From Achromobacter pestifer (lineage in GTDB: Bacteria > Pseudomonadota > Gammaproteobacteria > Burkholderiales > Burkholderiaceae_B), in assembly GCF_902859625.1 (NCBI RefSeq), contig NZ_CADIJX010000009.1, positions 1-64,000 on the forward strand: a stretch of DNA of 64,000 nt, in the 5' to 3' direction. A model generated the notes under the pieces. It had not been told where the DNA came from and ran no database searches. It was given only the letters and a program-made list of their open reading frames with translations. Both the position numbers and the translations under genes were made by a program. This document shows, one piece after another, positions 8,513-17,772 of this stretch. The number at the start of each line of letters is the position of its first letter. Position 1 is the stretch's first letter.

Positions 8513-8917
8513 ATGACTGTTCCCGATCACAAGGAAAGCGTGTCGCAGGGCGTCGAGGCGCAATACCGCCAGGCGCTCGACCAGGGCCGTTTTCTTATCC
8601 AGCATTGCGCCGGCTGCGACCGCGCGGTGTTCTATCCCCGAATGATCTGTCCGCATTGCGGCGCGGACAAGCTGGCCTGGGCCACGCCCGACGGGCGCGG
8701 CACCGTCTATTCCACCACCGTGGTGCGGCGCAAGCCCGAGGCGGGCGGCGACTACAACGTGGCGCTGATCGACCTGCATGAAGGCGTCCGTTTGATGAGC
8801 CGCGTGGAAGGCGTCGCGCCGGCCGATGTGCAGATCGGCATGCCGGTGCGCGCCCAGGTGGCGCAGCAGGACGGCCACGGGCTCGTGGTCTTCGTACCCA
8901 ACAAGGAGGCGCCATGA
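8513..8917 (+). CDS. Zn-ribbon OB-fold protein (DUF35 family)
   Basis: A 134-residue DUF35-type protein with an N-terminal rubredoxin-like zinc ribbon (HCAGCDRAVFYPRMICPHCGAD, four Cys as two CxxC pairs) and a C-terminal OB-fold. Such proteins act as acyl-CoA-binding partners of thiolase-fold enzymes. The ATG at 8513 is preferred over the upstream in-frame start because the extension is not conserved-looking. Its last codons overlap the start of the thiolase-fold gene (ATGA), a pairing common to SCP2-thiolases and to steroid side-chain aldolases, where both subunits are needed. It is first in a plus-strand catabolic operon. Confidence 0.9.
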   Translation: MTVPDHKESVSQGVEAQYRQALDQGRFLIQHCAGCDRAVFYPRMICPHCGADKLAWATPDGRGTVYSTTVVRRKPEAGGDYNVALIDLHEGVRLMSRVEGVAPADVQIGMPVRAQVAQQDGHGLVVFVPNKEAP

Positions 8918-10086
8918 CGCTGAACGATTTGCGCGGCGCCGTCGCCGTGGCGGGCGTGGGCCACGCGGGCCTGGGGCAGGCCACGGGCTTTACCGAAATG
9001 GAGATTCTGGTGCAGGCGGCGCAACGCGCCGTGGCGGACGCCGGCCTGACGATGCGCGACATCGACGGCATCTGCACCGCCAGCGTCGCAGCGCCCATGT
9101 GGGCCATGCCGGTGATCGAACACCTGGGCATCCGCCCGACGTTCATCGACAGCACGATGCTGGGCGGCTCCAGCTTCGTGGCGCACTTGATGCCCGCCTT
9201 GCATGCGTTGGCCTCGGGCCAGTGCAACGCGGTGCTGGTCTGCTACGGCAGCACGCAGCGCACGTCCACCCTGAACCGGGCGGAAGTCGGCCGGGTCCGC
9301 AAGCAATTCGACCCCCAGCCCTATGAAACCCCCTACGATCCGCTAAGCCCGCTGTCGTCCTATGCGCTGGCGGCCGCGCGCCACATGCATCAGTACGGCA
9401 CGCGCCGCGAACACCTGGCGCAAGTGGCGTTGGCAGCCAATCAGTGGGCGCAGTTGAACCCCGAAGCGCAACTGCGCGACCCCACCACGCTGGACCAGAT
9501 CCTGTCAGCCCGCATGGTGTCCGATCCGTTGAGCGTGCGCGACTGCTGCCTGGTGACGGACGGGGCAGGCGCCTATGTCCTGGTGCGTGCCGACCGCGCA
9601 CGCGACCTGCCACGTCCGCCCGTCTACGTGCTGGGCAACGCCACCGCGGTCTGGAACCGGCAGATCTCGTCCATGGAAGACCTGACCGTGACGGCCGCCG
9701 CCGAATCCGGCAAGCGCGCCTTCGACATGGCGGGCGTGACGCAGAAAGACATCGATGTGGTCGAGCTCTACGACGCCTTCACCATCAACACCCTGCTCTT
9801 CCTGGAAGACCTGGGCTTCTGCGGCAAGGGCGAAAGCAAGGACTTCATCGCAAACGGCGCCATCGCGCCGGGCGGCACCCTGCCCGTCAACACCAACGGC
9901 GGCGGACTCTGCTGCGTGCATCCCGGCATGTACGGCGTCTTCATCATGATCGAAGCCGTCCGGCAACTGCGCGGTGAATGCGGCGCACGCCAGATCGCCG
10001 ACGCGCAACTGGCGTTGGTGCACGGCAACGGCGGCACGCTGTCCAGCCAATCCACCGCCATCCTGGGCACCCAGGCCACCCTTTGA
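8914..10086 (+). CDS. thiolase-fold protein lacking the catalytic Cys (SCP2-thiolase/Ltp2-like; possible aldolase)
   Basis: A 390-residue protein of the SCP2-thiolase superfamily. The position of the nucleophilic Cys, normally in a CxTGSS-like turn, reads STMLGGSSF with Met at about residue 82. The C-terminal His motif (CCVHPGMYG, H336) is kept, but the second thiolase Cys is not evident (LVHGNGGTLSS). This pattern, plus an adjoining DUF35 gene and a conserved YDAFT (Y286), resembles Ltp2-type retro-aldolases more than Cys-dependent thiolases. It is coupled to the DUF35 gene and followed 17 nt later by an acyl-CoA synthetase. Aldolytic chain shortening is an inference. Confidence 0.85.
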   Translation: MTLNDLRGAVAVAGVGHAGLGQATGFTEMEILVQAAQRAVADAGLTMRDIDGICTASVAAPMWAMPVIEHLGIRPTFIDSTMLGGSSFVAHLMPALHALASGQCNAVLVCYGSTQRTSTLNRAEVGRVRKQFDPQPYETPYDPLSPLSSYALAAARHMHQYGTRREHLAQVALAANQWAQLNPEAQLRDPTTLDQILSARMVSDPLSVRDCCLVTDGAGAYVLVRADRARDLPRPPVYVLGNATAVWNRQISSMEDLTVTAAAESGKRAFDMAGVTQKDIDVVELYDAFTINTLLFLEDLGFCGKGESKDFIANGAIAPGGTLPVNTNGGGLCCVHPGMYGVFIMIEAVRQLRGECGARQIADAQLALVHGNGGTLSSQSTAILGTQATL

Positions 10087-10103
10087 TCCGCACGGCAACA
10101 TCG

Positions 10104-11624
10104 ATGTCCCACGCAGAACCCGTCACCCGCATCCACCACGTCCTGGCGCAGCAAGCGCGCCAGCAGCCCGACGCCATCTGTCTGTACGAAGAAGGCGGCG
10201 GCACGCTGACCTATGCGCAGCTGTGGCAGCGCGTGCAGGCGGTGGCCGGCTGGCTGCACGACCAGGGCGTGCGCCCGGGCCACCGGGTGTTGATGGTGGG
10301 AGAGAACTGCGCGGCGATGATCGCGGCGTTGTTCGGCTGCGGCGTGGCGGGGGCCTGGCCGGTCGGCGTGAACGCCCGGCTGTCCGCCCGCGAAATCGAC
10401 AACATCCGTCAGCATGCGCAACCTGAGTTGCTGCTCTACACCACGGGCATCTCGTCCGCCGCCGCGTCCCATGCGGGTGCCGCCGACGCGGTGGACGCGG
10501 ACCCGGCCGTCTGGGGGTCGGGAGTGCAGGTGGCGCGCGCGGCCAGCCCCACGCAAGCCGAAACCGGCGAACAGGCTGCGGAAGTCGCCACCGTGATCTA
10601 TACATCGGGCACCACCGGAGCGCCCAAGGGCGTGATGGTGCCGCATCGCGGGCTACTGCATTTTGCCCGGGTGTCCGCGGCATCGCGCCGCCTGACGCCG
10701 CACGACATCGGCTATGCGGCCTTGCCCATGTCGCATATCTTCGGCATCGCCACCGTGCTGATGGCCTCCGTGCACGCGGGCGCAAGCCTGGTGCTGCGCA
10801 GCCGCTTCGACGCTGACGACGCCTTCAAGGCGCTGGCCCACCCGGGCGTCAGCATCTTGCAGGGCGTGCCCACCATGTTCAGCCGCATGATGGCCGCGGC
10901 GCCACCGCGCGCGGATCTGCGGGCCCCTGCCCTGCGCTATCTGTACACCGGCGGCGCAGCGCTGGATCCGACGCTCAAGCGCGACGCCGAACGTTACTTC
11001 GGCGTGCCGATGCATCATGGCTACGGCATCACGGAATACGCAGGGTCGATGTTCATCACCCGGATCGACGCGCCACGCGAAGACTGCTCGGCGGGCTACG
11101 CGGTGGACGGTGTCGACCTGCGCATCGGCAACCCCGATGGCGGCACACCGGTGCCCGGCGAGCGCGGCGACATCCTGATCCGTGGCCCCGGCGTCATGCT
11201 GGGCTACTACCGCAGCCCTGAACAAACCGCGCAGGCGCTTTTGCCCGGCGGCTGGCTCAACACGGGCGACATCGGTTTCGTGGACCACAGCGGCGCGCTG
11301 TTCATCGCCGGCCGCTCCAAGGACCTGATTATCCGATCCGGCTTCAACGTCTATCCCATCGAAGTCGAATCGGTCATCAACGCCTTCCCGGGCGTGCGGC
11401 TATCGGCAGTGGTGGGCCGCAGTACCGCCGACCAGAACGAAGAAGTCATCGCCTTTGTCGAGCCCCTGCCCGGCGCCACGATCGACACCAACCTGCTGAT
11501 GCTGCATTTGCGCGCCCAGCTGGCGCCCTACAAGCGGCCGGCGCAGATCATTCCCATCGAAGCCATTCCCACGACCGTCAGCGGAAAAATCCTGAAGCAA
11601 CCGCTGAAAGAAAGGCTGGCGTAG
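10104..11624 (+). CDS. AMP-forming acyl-CoA synthetase
   Basis: A 506-residue adenylate-forming enzyme that activates a carboxylic acid to its CoA thioester using ATP. The P-loop-like motif IYTSGTTGAPKGVMVPH, the YGITEYAG motif, the hinge region (SGFNVYPIEVES) and the C-terminal catalytic Lys in TVSGKILKQPL are all visible. The start at 10104 is chosen because the upstream extension lies inside the thiolase-fold gene. It is third in the DUF35-thiolase-synthetase-Bug-monooxygenase run and probably supplies the CoA ester used by the dehydrogenase pair encoded divergently. The acid is unidentified. Confidence 0.92.
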   Translation: MSHAEPVTRIHHVLAQQARQQPDAICLYEEGGGTLTYAQLWQRVQAVAGWLHDQGVRPGHRVLMVGENCAAMIAALFGCGVAGAWPVGVNARLSAREIDNIRQHAQPELLLYTTGISSAAASHAGAADAVDADPAVWGSGVQVARAASPTQAETGEQAAEVATVIYTSGTTGAPKGVMVPHRGLLHFARVSAASRRLTPHDIGYAALPMSHIFGIATVLMASVHAGASLVLRSRFDADDAFKALAHPGVSILQGVPTMFSRMMAAAPPRADLRAPALRYLYTGGAALDPTLKRDAERYFGVPMHHGYGITEYAGSMFITRIDAPREDCSAGYAVDGVDLRIGNPDGGTPVPGERGDILIRGPGVMLGYYRSPEQTAQALLPGGWLNTGDIGFVDHSGALFIAGRSKDLIIRSGFNVYPIEVESVINAFPGVRLSAVVGRSTADQNEEVIAFVEPLPGATIDTNLLMLHLRAQLAPYKRPAQIIPIEAIPTTVSGKILKQPLKERLA

Positions 11625-11681
11625 GCGCGGACTCGCTGTTCCGCTCCACGACCGGCCACTTATACACAAGGAGACAACAGC

Positions 11682-12656
11682 GTGAACATCAAAACCCTGT
11701 TCGCCGCGGCCACCGCCGTGGCGGCGCTAGCCACGGCAACATCCGCCCATGCGGACGGCTACCCCGAACGCCCCATCCGCCTGCTGGTGGGCTATGCCCC
11801 TGGCGGCCCCGTGGACACCACGGCCCGCGTCTTCGCCAAATACCTGGGCGACAAGCTGGGCCAGACCGTCGTGGTGGAAAACCGCGCGGGCGCCAGTGGC
11901 ATGATTGCCTCGGATGCCACCGCCAAGGCCGCGCCCGACGGCTACATGCTGGGTTTTGCCGCCAGCCCCACGCTGACCATGTCGCCCCTGGTCCAGCGCA
12001 GCACGCTGTTCGATCCGCGCAAGGACTTCTCGTTGATCGGGCTGGTGGTCGACTACGCCAACGTGCTGCTGATCGGCCCGCAGATTCCCGCCAAGAACGT
12101 CGGCGAACTGGTCAACTACGCTCGCGCGCATCCTGATGCCGTGTCGTTCGGATCCGCCGGCATCGGCGCCTCCAACCACCTGTCGGCCGAACTGCTGAAG
12201 AAGCAGGCCGACGCCCCGATGCTGCATGTCCCCTATCGCGGCAACTCGCCGGCCATGATGGACGTGATCAGCGGCAAAGTGACGTTCATGTTCGACATCA
12301 CCAGCACTGCCATCCCGTTCATCAAGAGCGGCAAGGCCCGCGCGCTGGCGGTCACGTCCAAGACGCGCAATCCGGAACTGCCTGACGTGCCCACAATGAT
12401 CGAAGCCGGCATGAAGGACTACGAAGTCGTTGGCTGGTATGCGCTGGTCGGCCCGAAGAAGCTGCCCGACGCCGTGTCGGCCCGCCTGACCCGCGCGCTG
12501 AACGAGGTTTCCAAAGACCCCGCCTTCCGCCAGTCCATGACCGAAGGCGGCTACACCATCAACGCCGGCGATTCCAAGGCGTTGCAATCCCGTATCGACC
12601 GCGAGTACGCCTTGTGGTCGGACGTTATCCAAAGCGCCAACATCCAGGCGAATTGA
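11682..12656 (+). CDS. Bug-family periplasmic solute-binding protein
   Basis: A 324-residue Bug (TctC-like) receptor with a Sec signal peptide (about residues 1-24, ending ATSAHA) and the family opening YPERPIRLLVGYAPGGPVDTTAR. It starts with GTG after AAGGAG with good spacing. These periplasmic proteins bind small carboxylates, and in Bordetella relatives most are encoded without the TctAB membrane subunits, as here. Its place after the acyl-CoA synthetase suggests it binds the acid that the synthetase activates. It is followed 18 nt later by a nitronate monooxygenase gene. Confidence 0.93.
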   Translation: MNIKTLFAAATAVAALATATSAHADGYPERPIRLLVGYAPGGPVDTTARVFAKYLGDKLGQTVVVENRAGASGMIASDATAKAAPDGYMLGFAASPTLTMSPLVQRSTLFDPRKDFSLIGLVVDYANVLLIGPQIPAKNVGELVNYARAHPDAVSFGSAGIGASNHLSAELLKKQADAPMLHVPYRGNSPAMMDVISGKVTFMFDITSTAIPFIKSGKARALAVTSKTRNPELPDVPTMIEAGMKDYEVVGWYALVGPKKLPDAVSARLTRALNEVSKDPAFRQSMTEGGYTINAGDSKALQSRIDREYALWSDVIQSANIQAN

Positions 12657-12674
12657 CTCTCTCCGGAGCCCCAG

Positions 12675-13637
12675 ATGCACCCTCCGCTTGCGCTACACGC
12701 CCAGACTCGCTTGCCGATCATCGGCGCCCCCATGTTCCTGGTCTCCGGGCCTGAACTGGTGGTGGCGCAATGCGCGGCGGGGATCATTGGCACGTTCCCG
12801 TCGTTGAACGCCCGCCCGCAGGAACAGCTGCATGAGTGGATCACCCGCATCGAGGAAGGCCTGGCCGCCAGGCGCCAGGCCAACCCGAGCGCCCGTGTCG
12901 CACCGTATGGCGTGAACCTGATCGTCCATCCCAGCAACCCGCGCTGGCAGGGCGATCTGGCCATCTGCGCTGAACGGCGCGTGCCGCTCATCATCACGTC
13001 GCTGCACGCGCCGGAAGCCGTGGTGAAGGCGGTGCACCCCTACGGCGGGCTGGTCTATCACGATGTCACGAACGTGCGTCACGCCAAGCGTGCGCTGGAC
13101 GCCGGGGTCGATGGCCTGATCCTGGTGGCCGCAGGCGCCGGCGGCCACGCGGGCCAGATCAACCCCATCGCGCTGGTCAACGAAATCCGCGCGTTCTACG
13201 ACGGCCCTCTGGCGCTGTCGGGCTGTATCAGCCACGGCAAGGACATCCTGGCCGCCCAGATCCTGGGCTGCGACTTCGCCTACATGGGCACCCGCTTCAT
13301 TGCCACGCAGGAATCGCTGGCGGGGGAAGCCTATCGAGAAATGGTGTTGCAGGCGCAGGCGGCCGACGTGACCTACACCCCGTATTTTTCCGGTGTGCCC
13401 GCGAACTACCTGTCCGCCAGTATTCAAGCTGCCGGGCTGGATCCGGCGATCCTGGCGAAACACGGCGAAGCGCCGCCCGCCAACATGGACAAGAATTCCC
13501 GGCCCAAGGCATGGAAGGATGTCTGGAGCGCAGGCCAGGGCGTGGGCGCCGCGCAAGAGATCCTGCCAATCGCGACGCTGGTGGACCAACTGGAGGCGGA
13601 GTACCGCAACGCCAGGAACGCCTTGATGGCGGCGTGA
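12675..13637 (+). CDS. nitronate monooxygenase-family FMN enzyme
   Basis: A 320-residue TIM-barrel FMN protein of the nitronate monooxygenase/2-nitropropane dioxygenase family. The N-terminal PIIGAPMFLVSGPELVVAQ, the glycine-rich flavin segment VAAGAGGHAGQINP and the phosphate-binding GTRFIATQES are visible. The ATG follows a GGAG site. It is last in the plus-strand operon and ends in an 11-bp hairpin facing a convergent Bug gene. Family members oxidise nitronates such as propionate-3-nitronate, but several act as enoyl reductases or oxidases, so its role with CoA-ester genes is open. Confidence 0.9.
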   Translation: MHPPLALHAQTRLPIIGAPMFLVSGPELVVAQCAAGIIGTFPSLNARPQEQLHEWITRIEEGLAARRQANPSARVAPYGVNLIVHPSNPRWQGDLAICAERRVPLIITSLHAPEAVVKAVHPYGGLVYHDVTNVRHAKRALDAGVDGLILVAAGAGGHAGQINPIALVNEIRAFYDGPLALSGCISHGKDILAAQILGCDFAYMGTRFIATQESLAGEAYREMVLQAQAADVTYTPYFSGVPANYLSASIQAAGLDPAILAKHGEAPPANMDKNSRPKAWKDVWSAGQGVGAAQEILPIATLVDQLEAEYRNARNALMAA

Positions 13638-13661
13638 TACCCAACGGATAGTCAACACGAA

Positions 13662-13688
13662 CGGGCCTGATGCCAGACATCAGGCCCG
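13662..13688. terminator. hairpin between convergent genes
   Basis: A perfect 11-bp inverted repeat (CGGGCCTGATG at 13662-13672 and its complement at 13678-13688) with a 5-nt loop lies between the stops of the nitronate monooxygenase and the convergent Bug gene. There is no T-run, so it is a probable bidirectional terminator or RNA-end stabiliser rather than a textbook intrinsic terminator. Confidence 0.6.
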
Positions 13689-13714
13689 CGACGTGCTGGC
13701 CCGGCCCGGCCCGG

Positions 13715-14710
13715 CTACTCCAGCTTGATGTTCGCCGTCTTGATCAAATCCCGCCATTTCACGATCTCGTCGCGCAGGAAATCACCGAATTGCTCCGGCG
13801 TGCCGGGCTTGGGCTCGGCTCCTGCCGCGATCATGCCCTTGGCCGTGGCGGGGTCCGACAGCACCTTCACCATATCCGCGTTCATGCGCTTCACGATGTC
13901 CGGCGGCGTGCCCTTGGGCGCCATCACACCGCTCCAGGAATAGGCCTCGTACCCGGGCAGGCCGGATTCCGCAATGGTGGGCACGTCAGGCAACATGCTG
14001 GACCGCGTGGGGTTGCCCACGCCCAACGCGCGCACCTTGCCGCCTTTCAGATGCGGCACGGCGGAAGGGCCATCCGCGAACATCACCTGCACCTGTCCAC
14101 CCAGCAGATCCTGCATGGCGGGCGCGCTGCCGCGATACGGGATGTGCTGGATCCGCACGCCCGCCATCGCGTTGAAGAGTTCACCCGCCAGATGCGTGCC
14201 GCCGCCGGTGCCGGACGAGCTGAACGACAGCTTGCCCGGATTGTCCTTGGCATAGGCGATCAGTTCACTGACCGTGTTCACGGGCAAGGACGCATTCACC
14301 ACCAGCACGATGGGAAAGACCGCCGCCATGCCCACTGGCACGAAGTCGCGGCTGATGTCGTAGCTGAGGTTGTCGCGCAGGCTGGGCAGCACCGCGTGGT
14401 GGATGGAGGCAAAGAAGAAGTTGTAGCCATCGGGTTCGGCCTTGGCCGCGAACTGCGCGCCGACGATGCCGCCCGCCCCTGATTTGTTGTCCACCACGGT
14501 AGGCACCGACCACAGCTGCCCGAGCGGCTGCGTGGTGAAGCGCGCGGTGGTGTCCACCGGGCCGCCTGCGGGAAAGGGCACGATGAAGGTCACGGCATGG
14601 CCCGGCCACGTGGCGGCACGCGCGGCCAAGGGGTATAGCGAAGGCAGTACGGCGGCGGCGCATGCGGCGCCCAGCCCCGCAGCGACGCGGCGGCGTTGAA
14701 GATCAATCAA
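13715..14710 (-). CDS. Bug-family periplasmic solute-binding protein
   Basis: A Bug/TctC-type binding protein with the family motif WPGHAVTFIVPFPAGGPVDTTARF after its signal peptide. I place the start at the TTG at 14710 (331 aa) because CAGGAG lies 6 nt upstream and the protein then begins IDLQRRRVAAGLGAACAAAVL, a signal peptide with an Arg-rich, Tat-like n-region. A longer version from a TTG at 14746 has no such site. It converges on the monooxygenase gene and is followed on its 5' side by a LysR gene on the same strand. No TctAB partners are present. The ligand is unknown. Confidence 0.88.
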   Translation of the reverse strand: MIDLQRRRVAAGLGAACAAAVLPSLYPLAARAATWPGHAVTFIVPFPAGGPVDTTARFTTQPLGQLWSVPTVVDNKSGAGGIVGAQFAAKAEPDGYNFFFASIHHAVLPSLRDNLSYDISRDFVPVGMAAVFPIVLVVNASLPVNTVSELIAYAKDNPGKLSFSSSGTGGGTHLAGELFNAMAGVRIQHIPYRGSAPAMQDLLGGQVQVMFADGPSAVPHLKGGKVRALGVGNPTRSSMLPDVPTIAESGLPGYEAYSWSGVMAPKGTPPDIVKRMNADMVKVLSDPATAKGMIAAGAEPKPGTPEQFGDFLRDEIVKWRDLIKTANIKLE

Positions 14711-14938
14711 GGCAGTCTCCTGAGTCTTGGTGTTATTCACGGTCAAGCTTCAAGAACTGCTGCCCGCCGCTCTTATTTATTATTTTCCGTGCGCCCGGAA
14801 TCGCCGCTACACATTTTCAAAAGCCCCTCTTTCGCGCGGGGTGGAAAGTTCGATCAGCGGACACGAATTGCACCTGAGCGATGCGTGAATGCCACAGAAG
14901 GCCTAGGACAAACGTAGCGGACGGCCGCCACGAGCCAA

Positions 14939-15838
14939 CTATTGCCCGCGCGCGGCACGCTGCACGTGTTCAATGAAGCACTCGGCAAAGCTGGGCAGGT
15001 CACGGCCGCGTTGACGGCACAACAGGCGGTCGCGCAACGCCCAGGGGTCTTCCAGCTTCAGCACGTGCAACGCATCGGGGCGGCTATAGCGTGCCGCGCA
15101 GGCACGCGGCACGACGGCAATGCCCGCCCCCGCCTCGACCATGCGGCACACCGCCTCAAAGCTGCCCACGTGCACACGCTGGCAAATGCGCTTGCCCAGG
15201 CCGCTGGCAATGTCTTCCAGGAAGGTCTGAATGGCGCTGTCGGGGTGAATGCCGACGAACTGGTAGGCATCAACCAGGTCCGAGAAATGCGCGGACTTCG
15301 AGGCCGCCAACGGGTGATCCAACGCGGTCACCACGGTGAGTTCGTCGCGGAACAGCGGCGTGACGTCCAATCCTTCCACGTCGATATTGCCCGCCACCAG
15401 CCCCAGGTCGCCGGCGCCTGCGCGAATCGCAATCACGATGTCCCCGGATATCTTCTCTTCAAGCTCCACGTCCACGTCAGGGTTTTCCGCAAGGAACGTG
15501 GACAAGGCATCGGCCAGGAAGGAGTTGGTCGCCGTGGTGTTGGCCAGCAGTCTCAAGCGTCCCTTTAATCCGCTGGCATAGGGCTGAAGGTCGGCGTTCA
15601 GGCATTCCAGCTGCCGGAAGACGGCATTGGCGTGCTTCAGCAGCACCTCGCCAGCCGGCGTCAGCGCCACGCCAGTGGCCAGGCGCACCAGCAACCGCGC
15701 CTTGAAGGCCTCTTCCATGTGCTTGACCCGCGCGCTTGCCGCCGGCAAGGACAGGAAGGTGCGTTCCGCAGCCCGGGTCAGATTGAGTGTTTCGCCTACG
15801 TTCAGAAACAAACGCAGGTCCGTCAAATCATGTCTCAT
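14939..15838 (-). CDS. LysR-family transcriptional regulator
   Basis: A 299-residue LysR regulator with the N-terminal HTH (LTDLRLFLNVGETLNLTRAAERTFLSLPAASARVKHME) and a C-terminal effector domain. It resembles the first LysR protein in this window in layout (NTTATNSFLADALSTFL versus NTTAVTEFMPDILAQFL), suggesting they are paralogues. It is divergent (about 150 bp) from the SDR-hydratase-CoA-transferase operon, which it probably controls. The Bug gene just downstream on the same strand may be in its regulon. Confidence 0.93.
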   Translation of the reverse strand: MRHDLTDLRLFLNVGETLNLTRAAERTFLSLPAASARVKHMEEAFKARLLVRLATGVALTPAGEVLLKHANAVFRQLECLNADLQPYASGLKGRLRLLANTTATNSFLADALSTFLAENPDVDVELEEKISGDIVIAIRAGAGDLGLVAGNIDVEGLDVTPLFRDELTVVTALDHPLAASKSAHFSDLVDAYQFVGIHPDSAIQTFLEDIASGLGKRICQRVHVGSFEAVCRMVEAGAGIAVVPRACAARYSRPDALHVLKLEDPWALRDRLLCRQRGRDLPSFAECFIEHVQRAARGQ

Positions 15839-15989
15839 GTTCCACCACGCAGAAGGGGGGCATTTCTAATTTTGAATTCTTGGAATGCCGGGTCGAATCT
15901 ACCATGCAGTAAACGCGCTAACCAGACGGGTTGATGCGGAACTGTTTTCCAACGACGGCGTGCGCGCCGCAGCACAGGAGTCAGATTCA

Positions 15990-16904
15990 ATGAGCGGCAT
16001 GGTTTCCGGAAAGGTAGTGATCGTCACGGGCGCAGGCGGCGGCATCGGGCGCAGCATTGCGCTGGCGATGGCGCAAGCGGGCGCCAAGGTGGTCGTGAAC
16101 GACATTGGCGTATCGCTGACGGGCGAAGGCGGCGCGGAAGGTCCGGCGCAAGCGGTCGTGAAAGAAATCATCTCGGCGGGCGGCCAGGCCGTGGCCAACA
16201 CGGACAGCGTGGCTGCGTACGACAGCGCCAGCCGCGTGGTGCAGACCGCGATCGACGCATTCGGGCGCATTGACGCGGTGATCAACAACGCGGGCAATTT
16301 GCGCGACCGTGTTTTCCACAAGATGAGCGAAGAGGAATGGCGTCAGGTGATCGACGTGCATCTGAACGGCTCGTTCTTCATGAGCCGCGCCGCGGCCCCC
16401 TATTTCCGCGAACAGGAATCGGGCGCGTTCGTGCACATGACGTCCACCTCTGGCCTGATTGGCAACTTCGGCCAGGCGAACTACGCGGCCGCGAAACTGG
16501 GCATCGTGGCGCTGTCCAAGTCCATCGCGCTGGACATGGCGCGCTACAACGTGCGCTCCAACTGCATCGCGCCCTTCGCGTGGAGCCGCATGACCAGTTC
16601 CATCCCGGCGGAGACGGACGAAGAGAAAGCGCGCGTCGAAAAGCTCAAGAAGATGGAAGCGGGCAAGGTCGCGCCGATGGCCGTCTATCTGGCCAGCGAC
16701 GCCGCGCGCGAAATCACCGCGCAGATCTTCGCGGTGCGCGCCAATGAAATCATGCTGATGAGCCAGCCGCGCCCCTTGCGCACGGTGCACAACAGCGAAG
16801 GCTGGACGCCCGAGCGCATCGCCGAGATTGCCGTGCCCGCCATGCGCAAGCACTTCTATGCGCTGGAGCGTTCGCCCGACGTGATCGACTGGGACCCCAT
16901 CTGA
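15990..16904 (+). CDS. SDR-family 3-hydroxyacyl-CoA dehydrogenase (MFE-2-like)
   Basis: A 304-residue short-chain dehydrogenase. The NAD(P) motif VTGAGGGIGRSIALAMAQAGAKVVVND, the NNAG motif, the catalytic Ser in HMTSTSG and YAAAK are intact. The insert after the second strand (VSLTGEGGAEGPAQAVVKEI) is typical of the dehydrogenase domain of multifunctional enzyme type 2. The ATG at 15990 is chosen for its AGGAG site; the upstream extension is not SDR-like. It is followed 7 nt later by a hydratase-2-like protein, so the two form a split MFE-2 that hydrates an enoyl-CoA and oxidises the (3R)-hydroxyacyl-CoA. Confidence 0.92.
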   Translation: MSGMVSGKVVIVTGAGGGIGRSIALAMAQAGAKVVVNDIGVSLTGEGGAEGPAQAVVKEIISAGGQAVANTDSVAAYDSASRVVQTAIDAFGRIDAVINNAGNLRDRVFHKMSEEEWRQVIDVHLNGSFFMSRAAAPYFREQESGAFVHMTSTSGLIGNFGQANYAAAKLGIVALSKSIALDMARYNVRSNCIAPFAWSRMTSSIPAETDEEKARVEKLKKMEAGKVAPMAVYLASDAAREITAQIFAVRANEIMLMSQPRPLRTVHNSEGWTPERIAEIAVPAMRKHFYALERSPDVIDWDPI

Positions 16905-16911
16905 GACCGCC

Positions 16912-17772
16912 ATGCCCCTGGATTACGCAACCGTGAAGGACTGGCGTTTTGACGACGTACGTCAACGCTACGAACAGAAAGACACCATGCTTTATGCGCT
17001 GGGCATCGGCCTGGGCCAAGACCCCGAGGACGCCGGCCAGTTGCGCTATGTGTACGAAAAAAACTTGCAGGCGTTTCCCACGATGAGCGTGGTGTTGGGC
17101 TACCCCGGGTTCTGGGTGCAGGACCCGCGTGCCGGCATCGACTGGGTGAAAGTCGTGCATGGCGAACAGCGCTTGACGGTGCATGCGCCGTTGCCGGTGT
17201 CGGGCGTGGTCATCGGCAAGAGCCGCAACACGCATGTGATCGACAAGGGCGCGGACAAGGGCGCCATCATCATCACCGAGCGCACGCTGCATGACGAAGC
17301 GGGCGCCTGCCTGGCCACGTTGCGGCAAAGCACCTTCTGCCGGGGAGACGGCGGATTCGGCCAGGGCGACGCCAGCCCCGAGGCCTTGCCCGCCGTGCCC
17401 GGCGGCGAACCGGACGTGCGTTGTGAACTGCGCGTGCCGCCCAGCGCCGCCTTGTTGTATCGCCTGAGCGCCGACCGCAATCCCCTGCACGCCGACCCCG
17501 ACGTTGCGCGTCAAGCGGGTTATCCCCGGCCCATCCTGCATGGCCTGTGCTCGTATGGCGTCGCCGCGCACGCCATCGTGAAAAGCTGCTGCGGCTACGA
17601 CGCATCGCGGCTGACCAGCTTGAACGCGCGCTTTTCAGCGCCGGTGTATCCGGGCGAGGCGCTGCAATGCGACATGTGGCGCATGCCGGACGGGCAGATC
17701 CGCTTCCAGGTGCGGGCAAGCGAACGTGATGTCGTCGTCATGAGCCACGGCACCGCGACGGTGCAATCATGA
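16912..17772 (+). CDS. MaoC-type enoyl-CoA hydratase 2
   Basis: A 286-residue double hot-dog protein of the (R)-specific hydratase-2 class. The C-terminal half carries the signature LSADRNPLHADPDVARQAGYPRPILHG with D188, N190 and H193 placed as in MFE-2 hydratases; the N-terminal half is the degenerate substrate-binding hot-dog. It is 7 nt downstream of the SDR and its stop overlaps the start of a CaiB-type CoA-transferase (ATGA). The reaction would be trans-2-enoyl-CoA to (3R)-hydroxyacyl-CoA, upstream of the SDR step. The chain length accepted is unknown. Confidence 0.9.
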   Translation: MPLDYATVKDWRFDDVRQRYEQKDTMLYALGIGLGQDPEDAGQLRYVYEKNLQAFPTMSVVLGYPGFWVQDPRAGIDWVKVVHGEQRLTVHAPLPVSGVVIGKSRNTHVIDKGADKGAIIITERTLHDEAGACLATLRQSTFCRGDGGFGQGDASPEALPAVPGGEPDVRCELRVPPSAALLYRLSADRNPLHADPDVARQAGYPRPILHGLCSYGVAAHAIVKSCCGYDASRLTSLNARFSAPVYPGEALQCDMWRMPDGQIRFQVRASERDVVVMSHGTATVQS

